DNA from: Gnetum montanum
Taxonomy: Eukaryota; Streptophyta; Gnetopsida; Gnetales; Gnetaceae
Length of the DNA stretch: 64,000 bases
Assembly: GCA_015680685.1 (NCBI GenBank)
Contig: MNCI01016519.1
Span: forward strand, 256,802 to 320,801
Direction: 5' to 3'
Shown here: piece by piece, positions 60,545 to 64,000 of the stretch
Numbering within the stretch: the first letter of the stretch is position 1
How the letters are laid out: every line of letters starts with the position of its first letter
The notes under the pieces: generated by a model
Told to the model about the DNA's origin: nothing
Database searches by the model: none
Seen by the model: only the letters and a program-made list of their open reading frames with translations
Made by a program: the position numbers and the translations under genes

Positions 60545-60745
60545 GTGTTTTTCTGTGTGTCAAGCATACATTGTGTTATGTGTTTATGTGTTTGTGAAAA
60601 AAGATTAGGGTAAAGATAAAATGTTATGAGCTCTAACCAAACCATGTATGTTGTGCTTTTGTTTGTGTGTGAATTGTGGCCTATGTGAGGGGGCAATAGC
60701 TATCCCAAGTGTAAATGCATCTTGTGTGGGAATCAAGAGTCTTTT

Positions 60746-61479
60746 AAAAGAGGAGGGTGCTAATGTGGACATCAAAGTAGCCAAAGTAGCATCTCTCTAA
60801 TGATGGGATCTTTCTCTAGATTTTTGGCATGTTTGGATGTCTTTTGGAATTATTTTGATGACTTTAGGGTGTTCCAAGAGCTATGGGAACTTGTTGGAAG
60901 GTGTCTAGAGATTCTAAGCCTCAAAACAAGCATCTTTCATTTTGACCCTTGAAGGAAAGACTTCTTCACTAATAGTTAGATGTCTCCACTACATATTAGA
61001 CATCTTCTACATCTCAAAGATGTCTTCTCTAATAATTTATGCACGAGAGAGAGAGATTTCTTCTGTTTCTCAAAGACATCTTTCATATATTTTAATGAAC
61101 ATTCAATTGAATGATAAATTGGAGGGAAGATGAGGAAACAAGGGGAAAAAGATATAAATAGACCTCTTGGGCCTTCAATCTATTGAAGAGAGTTTGAAGA
61201 AAGAAATAGAGAGTGTAGGGAGTTAAGAGAATAGTAGAGAGAGATAGATTCTTGGCAAGGTGGATTAATGATCATCCTTATGAGTGTGTGATTGCTTTGA
61301 TTGATTGTATGAAAGTTGGATTGAATCTCTTTTCTATCCTTTGGAATTGTGCTTTCTTTCTGCTATAATTTCTCAATTTGAGTAATAATAAAGCTTTCAT
61401 TTTCCTTTTTCTTAATTAATTTATGGTTTTATGACTTTGAGAGAGCTTGGATTGTGGAATCCATGGGAGCTCCTCCTCA
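60746..61479 (+). repeat. Polypurine tract and 3' LTR of the pol-less chromovirus-like element
   Basis: AAAAGAGGAGGG at 60,746-60,757 precedes TGCTAATGTGGACATC at 60,758. The LTR ends CTCCTCCTCA at 61,479. It follows the 5' LTR base by base with many transitions and has TATAAATA near 61,154. Confidence 0.9.
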
Positions 61480-61596
61480 CTTCCATTCTTGATTTCCAAT
61501 ATGTGAAGTCAATCTCAACGAACATCATTAGCTTGGTGTAAGACATCTTCTCCATCCTTCACACTTGAGATGTGAAGCATGAACTTGAGAGTACTA
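61480..61596 (-). pseudogene. N-terminal gag of the pol-less Sirevirus-like element
   Basis: On the minus strand the frame reads SYTKLMMFVEIDFTYWKSRM, matching SFYSKLSMFDGINFAYWKAR at 63,502-63,580. It continues in frame with FFKDMEFEV at the other side of the nested element (below 56,753). Confidence 0.8.
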
Positions 61597-62703
61597 GGCT
61601 CCAATACCACTTGTGAATCGAGAACTTAGAAAGAGGGTTGAATAAGTTCCCTAATTAAAATCACTATAGCCACCAAAAGCATACACAATTTTTATGTTAT
61701 TCCCCAACTTGGCTAGTCCACACTCAGAGGGTAGAATCCATGCACACCTCCAAACTTTATTACTTTAAAAATGTGGTTTGAAAGGCACCATAGCCTTTAT
61801 AATATTTGAGTTCTTCTTTGAATTGCTTCATTGCTGTGAAACCACTCAACCTTGCAAGGTCCCAACAAGCTCAAATGTGGTTTAAAGAATCCCATAACCT
61901 TTACAAATTTGAGCTTCACATCAGACTATTTTGTTACTACAAGAATACTCAACCTCACAAGGTCTTAACAAGCTTAATAAAGAAGCCTTCTGAAAAAAAG
62001 CACATCAACCGCATAAGGCTACAAAGAAAGAAAGAAAATGATCAACGAGAAAGTGTAACTTGATTTATAGAGTCCTTACAATAAGCCTTAATACAACCAA
62101 TACATACAAATGATAATACAATGAAGTAAAAATACAAAATCTCTTTTAGTAGCCTTGGGTATATTTAATAATAAATAATACTTGCACATTTTCCAAGAAT
62201 TACACTTCATCTTATACCCTTTATGTTTCCAAAAAAATCTTCAAAATTTGTGTAATGCTTATTAAATAGCTAGTTTGGATGTCTACTTCAAGGATGAGAT
62301 GTCCAACTACAACCATCCTCAATGCAAGCAAGATGTCTACCTCAAAGTCGAGATGTCTATAGTGATACATCTATCCTAAGATGTCTATTCTACAAGTTAG
62401 AGGTCTTCTATCAACTTGAAACATCTACTCTACTTGCACACTTTGAGATCTAGAACATCCTCATTTGGTTCGTAGACTCTATTTCCATCCATGTTCACAT
62501 CTTATTCACGTTAGTCTTCATTTCATTATTGTAGTTCTCATTCCTAAAGTCTTGGTTCTTTGAGCTCTTGTTCTAAAGTCTTAAATCTCCATGTGAATTC
62601 CTTGCTCATTATACTCTTTCATGGTCCTACAAGACTACAATCACATACACACATTCTACATTCTCCATTTTCTCTAAGGTTTTGACATAACAAAAGGTCA
62701 ACA
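61597..62703 (-). repeat. Primer site and 5' LTR of the pol-less Sirevirus-like element
   Basis: The primer site TGGTATTGGAGCC (minus strand, 61,597-61,609) is a decayed tRNA-iMet site. The LTR (61,612-62,703) has ends TGTGAATCG and GGTCAACA on the plus strand. AGATGTCT words occur near 62,332, 62,351 and 62,378. Confidence 0.88.
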
Positions 62704-62708
62704 CTTTT

Positions 62709-63005
62709 CATTGCTGAAATCTTCAACATGTGAACCACCAACACTCTTTACCTTGGTTGCTAACATTTGGCAACATATTTAGCATTTTTGGTTTCCACAC
62801 ATTGGCACAAGTAAAATTTCCAATGTGTGGTTTGTAAGTCATGCTTTTACATACCAAAAATTATCAAAAGATTCCTAAAACAAGGTCATAGAGTAGGATT
62901 TTTTATGAGAAATAAGCCAATTATTTCTACCTTTAAATTCTCATCAAATTACAATATTAATTTTAACTACAAAGGCTTTTGCATAAATTTTCTTAAGGTT
63001 TTTCA
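62709..63005 (-). repeat. 5' LTR of the Tat-like element, right piece
   Basis: It matches 42,260-42,542 (for example CACACATTGGCACAAGT, AACAAGGTCATAG and TTACAATATTAATTTTA in both) and ends GTTTTTCA. It has fewer tandem units than the other LTR. Confidence 0.85.
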
Positions 63006-63576
63006 TTCCCTTTGTTGTTCTTCAAATTTTAAGATAAAAAAATCTCTAATTTCTTCCATGGTAGTAATTTTAGGTCTAAATTCAGGTTCCAAGGTTCTTA
63101 TCATTTGCATAATAACTTTACTTTTAGGTAGAAACTTCCCAATTTCTCTAATGACTACTACTATATCATTAGCTCTAAAAATATAATCAATGATTCTTTC
63201 CCCTTCCTTTATTTTGAGCTTATCATATTCCCTTATAGGTAGTTTCTACTACTTTCCAAATTTCTTTTGCAGTTTTACATCTAGCTATTCTATTAAACTT
63301 TGGTTTACTAAGAGCACAATGAAGATAATTTTTAGCTTTAGAATAAAATATAAATTTGCTCTTATCAATGTTAGACCACTTACCTCTAGGCTTGGAAGTA
63401 ATGATAGCTTCCCCTGAGCTTCCCTTCTTTCTTAATATTGGATAACAGTAATCTTCCAAGATAGATTGCTAGACATCAAACTCCATGAACTCAAATAATC
63501 CTTACATTCGAGCTTTCCAGTATGCAAAGTTGATTCCATCAAACATTGATAGCTTACTGTAAAATGATCCCTCCAT
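63006..63576 (-). pseudogene. Sirevirus gag, N-terminal half (right of the Tat-like insertion)
   Basis: On the minus strand the ATG at 63,576 starts MEGSFYSKLSMFDGINFAYW. The UBN2-type region at 63,223-63,459 contains SKAKNYLHCALSKPKFNRIA and TAKEIWKVVETTYKG. It ends at the insertion with FRPKITTMEEIRDFFILKFE. The C-terminal half is at 40,653-41,361, 21.6 kb away. Confidence 0.85.
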
Positions 63577-63617
63577 TTTTTCCTCTTGAGTTATTACACT
63601 CACACCGAGAGTACCAA

Positions 63618-63630
63618 GGCTCTGATACCA
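63618..63630 (-). other. tRNA-iMet primer binding site, perfect
   Basis: TGGTATCAGAGCC on the minus strand, with no change from the canonical site, two bases from the LTR. Confidence 0.92.
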
Positions 63631-63632
63631 CT

Positions 63633-64000
63633 TGAAGATTGAGAACTTAGAGGGAAGGTGAATAAATTCATATAAACAATACCCAATTTTGAACACATGA
63701 TTTTACATGGTTCCCTAACTTGGGTACATCCACACTTGGAGGATACAATTTGTACACACCTCCGAACTTTGTTTCATCAAAAATGTGGTTTTAAGGATAC
63801 CACAACCTTTATAAGTTAAGCTTTCAAGCTCACCAAGGGATGCTTTCTCTCAAGAAACCCATCTAACCCCTTATGATCCCCACAAATTATTAAGATTTAT
63901 ACAGGATACCTTCCCTAAAGAAGCTCATCTAATCCCAAAAGGGCTTTCATCAAAAATGGAAACAAAAATCATAGAAGAATGGAGCTAACTCCTCTAATTC
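63633..64000 (-). repeat. 5' LTR of the host Sirevirus, running off the right edge
   Basis: It begins TGAAGATTGAGAACTTAG on the plus strand, the same terminus as 61,612. It shares phrases such as GGTTCCCTAACTTGGGTA and CCACACTTGGAGG with the other Sirevirus LTRs. Confidence 0.85.

Larger units (their letters stand above)
56753..61479 (+). mobile_element. Pol-less chromovirus-like element with gag and ORF2
   Basis: Two LTRs (711 and 722 bases), an initiator-Met primer site, gag, an unknown ORF2 and a polypurine tract lie in order within 4.7 kb. The only missing information is a 105-N gap in the 3' untranslated part. The flanks join into a Sirevirus gag start that matches 63,440-63,580. I see no clean target duplication (ATCCT against TCACT or CTTCC). 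The LTRs differ at roughly 25 of the first 195 bases by hand count, so it is old. Confidence 0.88.
51371..62703 (-). mobile_element. Pol-less Sirevirus-like element with gag and a PF20167-like ORF
   Basis: LTRs at 51,371-52,485 and 61,612-62,703 enclose a polypurine tract, ORF2, gag and primer site on the minus strand. A perfect target duplication CTTTT flanks it (51,366-51,370 and 62,704-62,708), and the interrupted LTR rejoins. Without the nested element at 56,753-61,479 it is about 6.6 kb long. No protease, integrase, RT or RNase H motif is present between gag and the 3' LTR, so it must be mobilised in trans if at all. Confidence 0.85.
41362..63005 (-). mobile_element. Tat-like Ty3/gypsy element without recognisable RT or integrase, split by a nested insertion
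   Basis: The two LTRs (41,362-42,542, and 50,725-51,370 with 62,709-63,005) have the same orientation and enclose gag and protease motifs on the minus strand. The flanks are the two halves of one Sirevirus gag. Aligning those halves with the related gag at 56,220-56,270 leaves exactly one 5-base unit at the site: TACAC on the left, TTCCC on the right, AGAAC in the uninserted copy. That is the length expected for a target duplication. Between protease (about 46,790) and the 3' LTR I see no RT, RNase H or integrase. Confidence 0.75.

Noticed and set aside
60366-60696. ORFs spanning the N run
   Set aside because: The gap makes these translations artificial.
62827-63186. 119-codon plus-strand ORF
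   Set aside because: It is antisense to Sirevirus gag and crosses the border of the Tat-like LTR.

Overview
The window is nuclear, repeat-dense, AT-rich plant DNA. It looks like a flowering plant with a large, heavily methylated genome, because it carries Athila-like, Tat-like, chromovirus and Sirevirus LTR retrotransposons whose sequences have decayed mainly by C-to-T and G-to-A changes. I found no convincing host protein gene, rRNA, tRNA or CRISPR array. Essentially everything that can be recognised is a retroelement, usually broken by stops and frameshifts, and many elements are inserted into one another. Functional calls rest on motifs read by eye.

Left part (1-18,973). A minus-strand Athila-like element (gag, protease, RT, start of RNase H, 5' LTR and tRNA-Asp primer site) runs off the left edge. 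It sits in the integrase of a plus-strand chromovirus whose chromodomain end, polypurine tract and long LTR follow (5,624-9,082). Next come poorly recognisable remnants: an element with an initiator-Met primer site, an LTR of a chromovirus-like family with a small LINE insertion in its leader, an inverted copy of an unknown ORF (ORF2), and a plus-strand tRNA-Asp-primed element with gag.

Middle (18,974-35,121). A complete but dead Athila-like element (18,974-28,558) splits the integrase of a minus-strand chromovirus (pieces at 18,430-18,973 and 28,560-32,600). A 1.8-kb degenerate tandem-repeat field of hairpin-forming units follows.

Right part (35,122-64,000). A 5'-truncated plus-strand Sirevirus with a recognisable pol (35,122-40,345) is followed by a nest at least four levels deep. 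A minus-strand Sirevirus gag (40,653-41,361 and 63,006-63,576) is split by a Tat-like element (41,362-63,005). That element's right LTR is split by a second Sirevirus-like element (51,371-62,703). The gag of that one is split by a plus-strand chromovirus-like element (56,753-61,479, containing a 105-N assembly gap). The three inner elements keep LTRs, primer sites and gag, but I recognise no RT or integrase in any of them. Two carry other ORFs where pol should be, and one of these appears to have its own internal promoter.

A recurrent theme is a decayed array of the palindrome AGACGTCT just upstream of TATA boxes, in LTRs of unrelated families and in front of the internal ORF. The elements presumably depend on pol proteins from autonomous relatives such as those on the left and middle.
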